From contig NZ_NHON01000060.1 in assembly GCF_002195995.1 (NCBI RefSeq), forward strand, positions 1-38,280: a stretch of 38,280 nt of DNA, written 5' to 3'. The notes beneath the pieces are model-generated. The model was not told the DNA's origin, made no database searches, and saw only the letters and a list, made by a program, of their open reading frames with translations. The position numbers and the translations under genes are program-made. This document shows, piece by piece, positions 27,011-34,274 of this stretch. Source of the stretch: Inquilinus limosus. GTDB lineage: Bacteria > Pseudomonadota > Alphaproteobacteria > DSM-16000 > Inquilinaceae. The first letter of the stretch is position 1, and each line of letters begins with the position of its first letter.

Positions 27011-27172
27011 TTATTTCGTGAGGAAGGCCAGCATCTCGATGGCATTTGTTTCATGCAAAGGCCGTCGATATTCTTCTGGAGCAGATGTGCCATTTCGACC
27101 GACATATGGCAAGGAAAAAGAATCGTTAACTAGGAAGTATTTCTGATAATCAATGAAACGATTAGAATAAAT
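27011..27172 (-). other. Possible small gene or gene remnant in the AT-rich region
   Basis: An open frame of 53 codons that ends at TAA (27011-27013) and is preceded by a TGA. The translation has ordinary composition (for example LVNDSFSLPYVGRNGTSAPE and PLHETNAIEMLAFLTK) but has no ATG or GTG start; ATT or an internal TTG would be needed. I do not recognise it. It could be the tail of a decayed gene or chance. Confidence 0.15.
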
Positions 27173-27176
27173 TCAT

Positions 27177-27194
27177 TTGAATCGTCAGATTCAA
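27177..27194. promoter_or_regulatory. Dyad TTGAATC-GTCA-GATTCAA
   Basis: Perfect 7-base arms with a 4-base centre in the middle of the AT-rich leader, about 245 bases before the ccr start. It fits an 18-base site for a dimeric regulator, or a small hairpin in the leader RNA. No regulator gene is adjacent to name as its partner. Confidence 0.45.
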
Positions 27195-27574
27195 TTTATG
27201 GAAATTGCTGTAAGTTTGTGAAATTTATATGTGAAATTGCTTTTATATTTTGCATTTTCGTGAAATTTATGCATATCATAATCTGTGATTTAATATAATA
27301 TAGAGATGATTGGGAGTTGAGGTCGTGGTTGTGGCAGTATTCATATCGATGTCACTTGGCTGCCATTCCCCGTGATATCCCGGCGTAGCCAGACGTCCTG
27401 TCGCCAGGGAGGAGCACTCTGCTGCGGGCCAATGTAAAGACGGATGATAGAAAGTCGACAAAGTGTCTCGGCGCCTGCAGAGAGCTGAGCCAGTGTCCGG
27501 CCCCGGCCGTCCCGATCGACCACTTTTGGGCCAATTCCAACGGTCTCGGGAATGTCCGCCCCTGAGCTGAAGGT

Positions 27575-28813
27575 TCACGACGGTTCCGCATTGGCGGCCC
27601 TGGTGGATCGGAAGGCGCCCCAGAGCACGCCGACCAGGGCGACGTTGGCGACGGCAATCGCCGCGAGGAATGCGAGTGTGCTGTTCGCTCCCAGAGTCTC
27701 GAGCAGAACGGCCCCGATCGACGGTGCGGCGGCCTGCGCGATCAGGCTGGGCATGACCAGGCGGCCCATCAGCGTCGCGTAACCCGACGCTCCGAACAGG
27801 GCCAGCGGTACCGTTCCGCGCGCGATCGAGAAGATGCCGATGCCGGTGCCGTAGCAGACCAGGCCGACGACGAGGATCGAGAAGCCGGACCACAGCAGGA
27901 CGACGCCGGCCGCGACCAGGGCAACGGACGCGACCAGCGTCCAGATCGGGTGATGGTAGCGGCCGATCGCCATCTCGACGACACGCGCCGCGACCTGGCT
28001 CGGGCCAATCAGGGTGCCGAAGGCCACAGCCGTGGCGAGGGACACCCCGCCGGCCTGCAGGATCGTCAGCACATGGACCGACCACAGCGACGAGATCATG
28101 CCCTCCACCACCAGGATGACGGCCAGGAGGCCGAACAGGAGCCGGTGCGTCGGGGGCCTGGATGGCGTGGCCGGTCCTGGACTGCGGGTCACCGGCTTGG
28201 CGGGCCGCCGTTCCGCCTCGCGCGGCATGGCCGCCAGGTAGAGCGGCAGCACGACCAGGAGATGCACCCCGGCATAGACGAGGCAGGTGCCCCGCCAGCC
28301 GATCGACTGGACCAGCCAGGCGGACAGCGGCCAGCAGGCCGTGCTGGCGAAGCCGCCCCACAGGGTCAGCATGGTGATCGGTCCGCGCGCCGTCTCGCCA
28401 TACAGCCGGCCCAGGCTGGAGAAGGCGGCGTCATAGAGCCCCGCCCCCATGCCGAGGCCGATCACGACCCAGCCGGCGAGATAGATGACCAGGCTGGGTG
28501 ACGCCGCGACAAGTGCCAGGCCGGCCGCGAAGAGGCCGGCGCTGGCGGTGAGAACGGGCCGGCCGCCGAAGCGCTCGATCAGGCGGCCGACCCTGGGGGC
28601 GGACAGGCCCCAGATCAGCAGGCCCAGCGACAGGCCGGCGACGACATGGCCCAGCGACCATCCGGTGTCATCGGCGATCGGCTTGGCGAGCACGGCCGCC
28701 AGATAGTAGGTCGAGCCCCAGGAGAGGATCTGCGCGATCCCAAGCCCGGAGACGAGCCATCCGGTCCGCCACCGCGCCGCAGCCGGCGAGGCGATCACCG
28801 CAGCGTGGTCCAT
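27575..28813 (-). CDS. MFS transporter of the arsenic-type cluster
   Basis: 412 residues with about 12 hydrophobic segments. MFS features include GRLIERFGGRPVLTASAG between segments 2 and 3 and a charged central loop near residues 195-225 (REAERRPAKPVTRS). It starts 6 bases after the flavoprotein stop, so the two are probably made together. MFS exporters in arsenic islands carry arsenite, organoarsenicals (ArsK-type) or arseno-phosphoglycerate (ArsJ-type). No GAPDH gene is present as expected for ArsJ. The substrate is therefore open; it may export the product of the flavoprotein. Confidence 0.85.
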   Translation of the reverse strand: MDHAAVIASPAAARWRTGWLVSGLGIAQILSWGSTYYLAAVLAKPIADDTGWSLGHVVAGLSLGLLIWGLSAPRVGRLIERFGGRPVLTASAGLFAAGLALVAASPSLVIYLAGWVVIGLGMGAGLYDAAFSSLGRLYGETARGPITMLTLWGGFASTACWPLSAWLVQSIGWRGTCLVYAGVHLLVVLPLYLAAMPREAERRPAKPVTRSPGPATPSRPPTHRLLFGLLAVILVVEGMISSLWSVHVLTILQAGGVSLATAVAFGTLIGPSQVAARVVEMAIGRYHHPIWTLVASVALVAAGVVLLWSGFSILVVGLVCYGTGIGIFSIARGTVPLALFGASGYATLMGRLVMPSLIAQAAAPSIGAVLLETLGANSTLAFLAAIAVANVALVGVLWGAFRSTRAANAEPS

Positions 28814-28819
28814 CCCGGC

Positions 28820-30202
28820 TCAGCGGCAGCAGCGGGCGGCGGCGGCCGGCTCGGGCGCCGCTCCGCAGCAGGACGAGGCCGGCTCGGCTGCCTCGGCCAC
28901 CGTCCGGCCGGGACCATTGCAGACGCCGGTCTCGGGCAGGTCCAGCTCGACCCTGGCCGCAGCCTCGAGATCGCCGGCCAGATGGGCCGCGACGGATCGG
29001 GCCTGCTCGTGCCCCGTGGCCAGCAGGAAGGTCGGCGCCCGGCCGTAAGCCTTCATGCCGATGATGAACAGGCCTGGCTCCGGCTGCGCCAGCTCGGCGG
29101 CGCCGTGGGGCCGCACGGTGCCGCAGCTGTGCAGGTTCGGATCGATCAGCGGCGCCAGCGCCCGCGTGCAGTCGAGGGCGGGATCGAGGTCGATCCACAG
29201 CTCGCCGAGAATCGACAGGTCCGGCCGCAGGCCCGTGGCGACGACCAGCTCGTCGACGTCCACGGTACGCTCCGCGCCGTCCTGGTCGCCGATGACGCGC
29301 AGGCTGCCGTCCCCGGCGGCATCGATCACGTCGACCGTGAACGGCGAAAGGATCTCGAAGGCCCCGGCATCGGCCAGCGCGCGCAGCCGCAGGCCGAGGG
29401 CGCCCCGCCGCGGCAGCTGGTCGGCATCGCCGCCGCCGAACAGCTTCGACCGGTCGGCCGTGCGGAAGGCCCAGACCACCCGGGTGCCGGGCACCTCGCG
29501 GGCGAGGTCGGCCAGGTCGAGCAGGGTGCCGGTGGCGGAATGGCCGCTGCCGACGACCAGGATGCGGCGGCCGGCATAGCGCTGGCGTTCGCGGCCAAGC
29601 ACGTCCGGCATGCCGTAGCGGATGCGCGCCGCCGCCGCCCGCTCGCCGATCACCGGCAGGCCGCCGGCACCCGCCGGATTCGGCGAGGACCAGGTGCCGG
29701 AGGCATCGATGACGGCGCGTGCGAACAGCCGCCCCTCCCGCCCGGAGCCGTCGACGAACCGGACCTCGAAGGGCCGATCCTCCCGCCCCGCGGTGCGGAC
29801 CTTGCCGATCCCGGCGCGGGCGATGCCGGTCACCCGCGTGCCGAGGCGCAGCCGGCCGGCGATCTCCGGCGTCGCGGCCAGCGGGTCGAGGTAGCGCTCG
29901 GCGAGGTCGCGGCCGGTCGGGTAGCCGGTCGCCTCGGGGGCGGCCCAGCCGTGCCGGCGCAGCAGGGTCACGGCCGCCTTGTCGGTGCTGTAGCCCCAGG
30001 GCGAGAACATCGGCACATGGCCCCAATCGCGCACCGCGGCCCCGACCTGCGCACCGGCTTCCAGGATCACGGGCTCGAGCCCGTGGCCGAGGAGATGGAC
30101 GGCCGCGGCCAGGCCGACGGGCCCGGCGCCGATGATCGCGATCGGCAGGTCCGGGGCCGCGGTGAGTGCCATGCGATCCGATGCGGCAAGGGGGCGATTC
30201 AT
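28820..30202 (-). CDS. FAD-dependent oxidoreductase (ArsO-like) with Cys-pair tail
   Basis: 460 residues; ATG at 30202 with GAGGAG 7 bases upstream. Two dinucleotide-binding motifs: IAIIGAGPVGLAAAVHLLG near residue 20 for FAD and ILVVGSGHSATGTLLDLA near 210 for NAD(P)H. A typical flavoprotein closing motif (GLFIIGMKAYGRAPTF) follows. The last 20 residues hold two Cys pairs (SSCCGA and RCCR), suited to bind a soft metal or metalloid. Similar flavin monooxygenases are found in arsenic clusters and called ArsO. The reaction is not settled; oxidation of an organoarsenical or arsenite is possible. It lies between the PadR regulator and the MFS exporter. Confidence 0.85.
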   Translation of the reverse strand: MNRPLAASDRMALTAAPDLPIAIIGAGPVGLAAAVHLLGHGLEPVILEAGAQVGAAVRDWGHVPMFSPWGYSTDKAAVTLLRRHGWAAPEATGYPTGRDLAERYLDPLAATPEIAGRLRLGTRVTGIARAGIGKVRTAGREDRPFEVRFVDGSGREGRLFARAVIDASGTWSSPNPAGAGGLPVIGERAAAARIRYGMPDVLGRERQRYAGRRILVVGSGHSATGTLLDLADLAREVPGTRVVWAFRTADRSKLFGGGDADQLPRRGALGLRLRALADAGAFEILSPFTVDVIDAAGDGSLRVIGDQDGAERTVDVDELVVATGLRPDLSILGELWIDLDPALDCTRALAPLIDPNLHSCGTVRPHGAAELAQPEPGLFIIGMKAYGRAPTFLLATGHEQARSVAAHLAGDLEAAARVELDLPETGVCNGPGRTVAEAAEPASSCCGAAPEPAAAARCCR

Positions 30203-30269
30203 GGGCGGCTCCTCATCGGCTATGGTCTAGGCATCGATGGTCAATATATCGAGGCAAAAGAAGAGGCCG

Positions 30270-30686
30270 CTAGGCGCAGCAGCCCCCATCGCGGTCCCGC
30301 GCGATCACGCTTTCGGTCTCGGTCAGCGCCCGCGTCACCTCCAGCCAGGCCTCGACGCCGACCTTGAAGGCCTCGCGACCCTTGTCGGTCAGGGTGTAGG
30401 TCTTGCGCGGGCGGCCGGAGACGACGCTGCTTTCGACGGTGACATAGCCGCCCTCCTCGAACTCGCGCAGCACCGGGTAGATCGTGCCCTCGGTCGGGGA
30501 GCAGCAGCCATTGGTCGTCAGCTCGACCGCGCGGGCGATGTCGTACCCGTGCATCGGCCGGTCGTGCAGCACGCGCAGGATGAAGAACTTGGACAGGCTC
30601 ATCTTGATCGTGCCGGCCCAGTAGGAGCGGCTGGTGTAGTCGACCGCGGGGCGGGCCACGGCGGCGATCTTGCGGGCTTCGGTCAT
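30270..30686 (-). CDS. PadR-family regulator with two Cys-Cys pairs
   Basis: 138 residues from the ATG at 30686; a TTG two codons earlier is also in frame. PadR winged helix: MSLSKFFILRVLHDRPMHGY, then PTEGTIYPVLREFEEGGYVT and SGRPRKTYTLTDKGREAF, followed by a short C-terminal helix. Unlike standard PadR proteins it has Cys pairs at 61-62 (NGCCSPTE), just before the recognition helix, and at 136-137 (GGCCA). These could bind As(III) or Sb(III) and free DNA, as the Cys sites of ArsR do. A palindrome lies directly upstream (30698-30733). It probably controls itself, the flavoprotein and the MFS gene that follow. Confidence 0.88.
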   Translation of the reverse strand: MTEARKIAAVARPAVDYTSRSYWAGTIKMSLSKFFILRVLHDRPMHGYDIARAVELTTNGCCSPTEGTIYPVLREFEEGGYVTVESSVVSGRPRKTYTLTDKGREAFKVGVEAWLEVTRALTETESVIARDRDGGCCA

Positions 30687-30697
30687 GTCCAAGGCCT

Positions 30698-30733
30698 ATA
30701 CCTTGATGATCAATGAGTCAATGCACAAGGTAT
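30698..30733. promoter_or_regulatory. Long-spaced palindrome ATACCTTG-N20-CAAGGTAT upstream of padR
   Basis: Perfect 8-base arms at 30698-30705 and 30726-30733. The site fills most of the 62 bases between the acr3 stop and the padR start, where the promoter of the second arsenic transcription unit must lie. It is a candidate operator for the PadR protein. Confidence 0.55.
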
Positions 30734-30748
30734 CTGCCGTTCGGCTGA

Positions 30749-31837
30749 TCAGGCCGGCCGGCGCTCGTACCAGCCGCGCGACGCCTTCACCAGGCGCACC
30801 ACCGACAGCATGACCGGAACCTCGACCAGCACGCCGACGACGGTCGCGAGGGCGGCGCCGGAGTTGAGGCCGAACAGGCTGATGGCGGCGGCCACCGCCA
30901 GCTCGAAGAAGTTGGAGGCGCCGATCAGCGCGGCCGGCGCCGCGACGCACCAGGCGACGCCAAGGCGCCGGCTGAGCCCATAGGCGATGCCGGCATTGAG
31001 ATAGACCTGGATCAGGATCGGCACGGCCAGCAGCAGGATCACGATGGGCTGGGCGAGGATGCGCTCTCCCTGGAAGCCGAACAGCAGCACCAGCGTCGCC
31101 AGCAGGGCGGTCAGCGACAGCGGCTGCAGCACGGCCAGGGTCCGCCGCAGCGCCGGTTCGCCGCCTGTGGCCAGCAGCGACCGTCGCCAGAGCTGGGCCG
31201 CGGCCACCGGCACGACGATGTAGAGCACGACCGACAGCAGCAGCGTGTCCCATGGCACGGTGATCGAGGCGACGCCGAGCAGCAGCCCGACCAGCGGCGC
31301 GAAGGCGAACACCATGATCAGGTCGTTCAGCGCCACTTGGCTCAGCGTGTAGTGCGGCTCGCCCTCGCACAGATTTGACCAGACGAAGACCATGGCCGTG
31401 CAGGGCGCGGCGGCGAGCAGGATCAGCCCGGCGATGTAGGACGGGATCTGGTCCTGGGCCAGCCAGGGCGCGAACAGCCCGCCGATGAAGACGGTGCCGA
31501 GCAGCGCCATCGAGAACGGCTTCACGCCCCAATTGACGAACAGGGTGACGCCGACGCCGCGCCAGTGCTCCTTGACCTGGCCGAGTGCCGCGAAGTCGAT
31601 CTTCAGCAGCATCGGGACGATCATCGCCCAGATCAGCACCGCCACCGGCAGGTTGACCTTGGCGACCTCGGCCGAAGCGACCGCCGCAAAGAAGCCCGGC
31701 ACCACGGCGCCGAGGCCGATCCCGGCGACGATGCAGAGCGCCACCCACAGGCTGAGGAACCGTTCGAACACCCCCATGGCGGGGGCGGCTGCAGGCGCGC
31801 GTGCGGCAGCGCCGGCGGCGCTCGTCTCGGCGTTCAT
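30749..31837 (-). CDS. acr3: Arsenite efflux permease Acr3
   Basis: 362 residues from the ATG at 31837, which has AGGAT 6 bases upstream; longer in-frame starts at up to 31921 overlap the ArsC end. Ten hydrophobic segments of the BART/Acr3 fold. Family motifs are present: NWGVKPFSMALLG, AAPCTAMVFVWSNLCEG with the Cys needed for arsenite transport, and LNAGIAYGLSRRLGVAWCVA. It moves As(III), and usually Sb(III), out of the cell, driven by the proton gradient. It follows the arsR-arsC gene by 25 bases, so both are likely co-transcribed. Confidence 0.94.
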   Translation of the reverse strand: MNAETSAAGAAARAPAAAPAMGVFERFLSLWVALCIVAGIGLGAVVPGFFAAVASAEVAKVNLPVAVLIWAMIVPMLLKIDFAALGQVKEHWRGVGVTLFVNWGVKPFSMALLGTVFIGGLFAPWLAQDQIPSYIAGLILLAAAPCTAMVFVWSNLCEGEPHYTLSQVALNDLIMVFAFAPLVGLLLGVASITVPWDTLLLSVVLYIVVPVAAAQLWRRSLLATGGEPALRRTLAVLQPLSLTALLATLVLLFGFQGERILAQPIVILLLAVPILIQVYLNAGIAYGLSRRLGVAWCVAAPAALIGASNFFELAVAAAISLFGLNSGAALATVVGVLVEVPVMLSVVRLVKASRGWYERRPA

Positions 31838-31862
31838 GGCAGATCCTATCGGTCGGAGTGGG

Positions 31863-32657
31863 TCAGGCGCGCTTGCCGGAGGCGTCGACGACCAGTTCGC
31901 CGTCCTCCTTGCGGAATTCACCCCGCTGCGGCGCCGGCAGGATGTCGAGCACCGCCTCGGACGGGCGGGCGAGCGTCACGGCCCGCCCGGTGACGACGAT
32001 CGGGCGGTTGATCAGGATCGGGTGCGCCATCATGGCGTCCAACAGCTGGTCGTCGGTCAGCGCCGGATCATCGAGCCCCAGCTCGTGGAACGGCGTCCCC
32101 TTCTCGCGCAGCACCGACCGCACCGGCACGCCCATGCGCCGGATCAGATCGGCCAGCTCGGCGCGGCTGGGCGGCGTCTTCAGATACTCGATCACCGTCG
32201 GCTCGATGCCGGCATTTCGGATCAGGCCAAGCACGTTGCGGGACGTGCCGCAGGCCGGGTTGTGGTAGATCGTGACGCCGCTCATGCGGGCTCCTTTTCG
32301 CTCGCGACGGCCGACTTCGATGGCGTCCGCGGCCTGCTCGACGAGCTGCATCAGGGGCGTGCAGATCTCCGGCCGGCCGTTGCAGCAATCCTGGACCAGG
32401 AAGGCGAGCAGGCCGCGGACGCCATCGAAGTCGGCCGAGTAGATGATCGACCGGCTTTCCCGTCGCGACCGGATCAGGCCGGCCCGGCTGAGAATGCCGA
32501 GATGGGTCGAGAGCGTGGTGGCCGGCACCTCCAGGCGCTCGGCAACAGCGCCGGCGGCAATGCCGTCCAGTCCTGCCTGCACCAGCAAGCGGAAGACCGC
32601 CAGGCGGGTCGCCTGCGCCAGGGCGCTGAGCCCCTCGATCGCCGTAGTTTCATCCAT
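31863..32657 (-). CDS. arsRC: ArsR-ArsC fusion: arsenic repressor joined to arsenate reductase
   Basis: 264 residues in one uninterrupted frame. Residues 1-115 are an ArsR/SmtB winged helix (ALAQATRLAVFRLLVQAG; recognition helix region VPATTLSTHLGILSRAGLI) with Cys91, Cys92 and Cys99 (DCCNGRPEIC) as likely As(III) ligands. Residues 125-264 are a complete glutaredoxin-coupled ArsC (IYHNPACGTSRN with the catalytic Cys; GVPVRSVLREKGTPFHELGL; HPILINRPIVVT). The ArsC part begins with ATG at 32285 and has its own AAGGAG 5 bases upstream, so a free ArsC may also be made. Related arsRC fusions are known from Leptospirillum. The operator dyad at 32656-32679 overlaps the start codon. Confidence 0.93.
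   Translation of the reverse strand: MDETTAIEGLSALAQATRLAVFRLLVQAGLDGIAAGAVAERLEVPATTLSTHLGILSRAGLIRSRRESRSIIYSADFDGVRGLLAFLVQDCCNGRPEICTPLMQLVEQAADAIEVGRRERKGARMSGVTIYHNPACGTSRNVLGLIRNAGIEPTVIEYLKTPPSRAELADLIRRMGVPVRSVLREKGTPFHELGLDDPALTDDQLLDAMMAHPILINRPIVVTGRAVTLARPSEAVLDILPAPQRGEFRKEDGELVVDASGKRA
32291..32296 (-). promoter_or_regulatory. Internal ribosome binding site before the ArsC half
   Basis: AAGGAG on the minus strand, 5 bases before the ATG at 32285, inside the arsR-arsC reading frame. The spacing is ideal. It suggests the fusion arose by loss of the arsR stop codon with the old arsC start still in place. Confidence 0.65.
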
Positions 32658-32679
32658 ATTTCTAGAATGGCAGAAATAT
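32656..32679. promoter_or_regulatory. Probable ArsR operator ATATTTCT-N8-AGAAATAT
   Basis: Perfect 8-base arms (32656-32663 and 32672-32679) with an AT-rich composition, overlapping the first codon of arsRC. ArsR/SmtB proteins bind dyads of this kind near their own promoters, so self-repression of arsRC-acr3 is expected. Confidence 0.7.
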
Positions 32680-32689
32680 AGGATTTTTC

Positions 32690-33139
32690 AATGCTGATTT
32701 CGGTGGGCTCTCGCCCGGGGATGGAAAGCGCCGCCAGGCGGTCCCTGAGGGCCGAGGGGATGGGGCCGCTTCAGGGCGCGCTTCCGTCGGGCCGGCGCTT
32801 GGTCGGCAAGGATTGGTTCCTACCTCAGCATCACTGCTCTTCTGCCGGCTTCGCCACCCGATGCCGGCGCTGCCGCAAGACGGAAGCCCCCTTTAAAGGG
32901 TATTGCCGCGTCTCGACAGGCCGCGACTCGGCTTTGCCTGGTTCGACGGCGATGCATGACCCCGCCGATTCGGCCTGACGGCTCGCCGGACGGCCCGGCA
33001 CCGCTGATCCGCCTCGCCCCGAGCCGCCTTGGACCAAAGCACAACGGACGCCAGTCCCAGCCGGCCGGCATACTCGCGACGCAGGCGGCTCCGCGCGGTC
33101 GAAGATCGAGGGCCGCCACCATCGGGAGAGGAGCCTGGA
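32690..33139. other. Intergenic stretch between the arsenic and PQQ-type regions
   Basis: No coding frame here looks real. A 12-base perfect palindrome CCCTTTAAAGGG lies at 32889-32900. The promoters of arsRC (minus) and of the cupredoxin-like gene (plus) should lie at its two ends, but I cannot place either. Confidence 0.45.
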
Positions 33140-33562
33140 ATGCGTGGATCCCTGATCGCCGCCGCCACTTTGCTGCTGGCCCTGGGGCTGGCCGGCCCCG
33201 CCGCGGCCCAGGCCGGGCTGACGACGCGCGGCACCACCCTGGACACGCTGACGCTGTCCTCCGGCAAGGCCTTCCCGACCAAGCCCTACGAGCTGGAGGC
33301 CGGCAAGTACTACCGCTGGCCGATCGAGGCCGACGGCACGGCCGAGCTGGGCATCGCGGCGCCGGAGTTCTTCCGCAACATCTGGATCAACGAGGTGGTG
33401 ATCAACAAGGTCGAGGTGCGGCCGCTGGGCCTGGATTCGATCGAGTTCGACGACGCCGGCAAGGCGGTCATCTCCTTCGTGCCGATCCGTCCCGGCACCT
33501 TCACCTTCCACGCCCCGGAGAGCACCGCCGAGGGCATGAGCGGCACCTTCATCGTCAAATAA
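33140..33562 (+). CDS. Secreted cupredoxin-like protein of unknown function
   Basis: 140 residues; ATG at 33140 with GAGAGGAG (33126-33133) upstream. A signal peptide (LIAAATLLLALGLAGPAAAQA) is followed by a beta-rich domain of about 118 residues. The ending SFVPIRPGTFTFHAPEST and then EGMSGTFIVK recalls the last strands of cupredoxins, where the ligand loop normally has Cys, His and Met. Only the Met is kept, and no Cys is present in the mature protein, so a classical blue-copper site is unlikely. It is transcribed towards the PQQ-associated ABC operon and may be a periplasmic partner of it. Function is not known to me. Confidence 0.75.
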   Translation: MRGSLIAAATLLLALGLAGPAAAQAGLTTRGTTLDTLTLSSGKAFPTKPYELEAGKYYRWPIEADGTAELGIAAPEFFRNIWINEVVINKVEVRPLGLDSIEFDDAGKAVISFVPIRPGTFTFHAPESTAEGMSGTFIVK

Positions 33563-33590
33563 GCCGGTATCGGGGCGGCGTGGCGGCGGG

Positions 33591-33613
33591 GAAGAGGCCG
33601 GGGCCGGCCTTCT
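33591..33613. terminator. Possible bidirectional hairpin between convergent genes
   Basis: AGGCCGG (33595-33601) pairs with CCGGCCT (33604-33610), with GAAG and TTC adding to the base. It sits between the stops at 33562 and 33616. The tight loop of 2 bases and lack of a T-run make it a weak terminator at best. Confidence 0.35.
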
Positions 33614-33615
33614 CC

Positions 33616-34260
33616 CTACTTCCCGATCTCCTCCTGAATCGCGCGGGACAGGGTGAACATCCGGCGCTCCAGCACGAAGGGCTGGTCGCAGATCGCCGGC
33701 AACAGCCGCTCGCGGTCGTCGAACACCCGCTGGTCCCAGGACAGCTGCGTCTCCAGCTCCTGCCGCTTCTGCGCGACCGCCGGGTTGGTCGAGGCGGGGT
33801 CGACGCCGTCCAGCGTCGCCGTGCTGTCCTCGATCCGCTTCGCCAGCGCCTCCTGCCGGCTGTTGAAATGGCGGATGCCGCGGATGATGGTGCCGCGCTC
33901 GCCGTTGATGGTCTCGAACAGCCCGGCGAACAGCGTGGTCAGCGCCGCCTTGCGGTCGCCCTCATAGCCGGTGGCGAAGCGGTGGATCTCGGCCGTCGCC
34001 TCGTCGACCGGGACGCGGCGCGGCGCCACCCGTTCGACCAGCGCCGCCACCACCGCGTCGTCGCGCCAAGCCGGGCCGCTGGTGGTCGGGTCGTCGCCCG
34101 GCCACATCGCCCCGACCGACAGCTCCGGCTGCAGCACCTGGACGCAGGGCCAGTCATCCTTCTTCTGGGCCGTGTCCTGCCCCCAGGCCGCCGCCATCGG
34201 GCACAGCGCCAGCAGCGCGGGGAGAAGCCATGTCGCGATAAGGGGGGCGGATCGGATCAT
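33616..34260 (-). CDS. Unknown periplasmic protein of the PQQ-type ABC operon
   Basis: 214 residues from the ATG at 34260. A signal peptide is visible (LIATWLLPALLALCPMAAAW, cleavage near GQD). The mature part is largely helical with charged stretches (AEIHRFATGYEGDRKAAL, SRQEALAKRIEDSTATLD) and two conserved-looking Cys, in DDWPCVQVLQPEL and AICDQPFVLERR, that could form a disulfide. I do not recognise a named family. It is the last gene of the operon, 14 bases after the permease gene, so it may be a periplasmic accessory of that transporter. Confidence 0.75.
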   Translation of the reverse strand: MIRSAPLIATWLLPALLALCPMAAAWGQDTAQKKDDWPCVQVLQPELSVGAMWPGDDPTTSGPAWRDDAVVAALVERVAPRRVPVDEATAEIHRFATGYEGDRKAALTTLFAGLFETINGERGTIIRGIRHFNSRQEALAKRIEDSTATLDGVDPASTNPAVAQKRQELETQLSWDQRVFDDRERLLPAICDQPFVLERRMFTLSRAIQEEIGK

Positions 34261-34274
34261 GACGGACCTCCTTG

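Larger units (their letters stand above)
26933..27574. promoter_or_regulatory. AT-rich promoter region upstream of the ccr-FAAL-PKS operon
   Basis: From about 26990 to 27310 the base composition drops to roughly one third GC, in sharp contrast with the surrounding DNA. It holds a dyad at 27177-27194 and three copies of GTGAAATT (27218, 27231, 27260; the first and third extend to GTGAAATTTAT). Several TATA-like blocks occur (27241-27300), but no single promoter can be chosen. The operon on the left reads away from this region, so its promoter should be here. Bases 27311-27574, after the MFS gene, show no gene or terminator I can support. Confidence 0.65.

Noticed and set aside
27039-27146. Plus-strand mini-gene of 35 codons in the AT-rich region
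   Set aside because: It has an ATG and a distant GAGGAAGG, but nothing else supports it and it lies in the presumed leader of the opposite operon.
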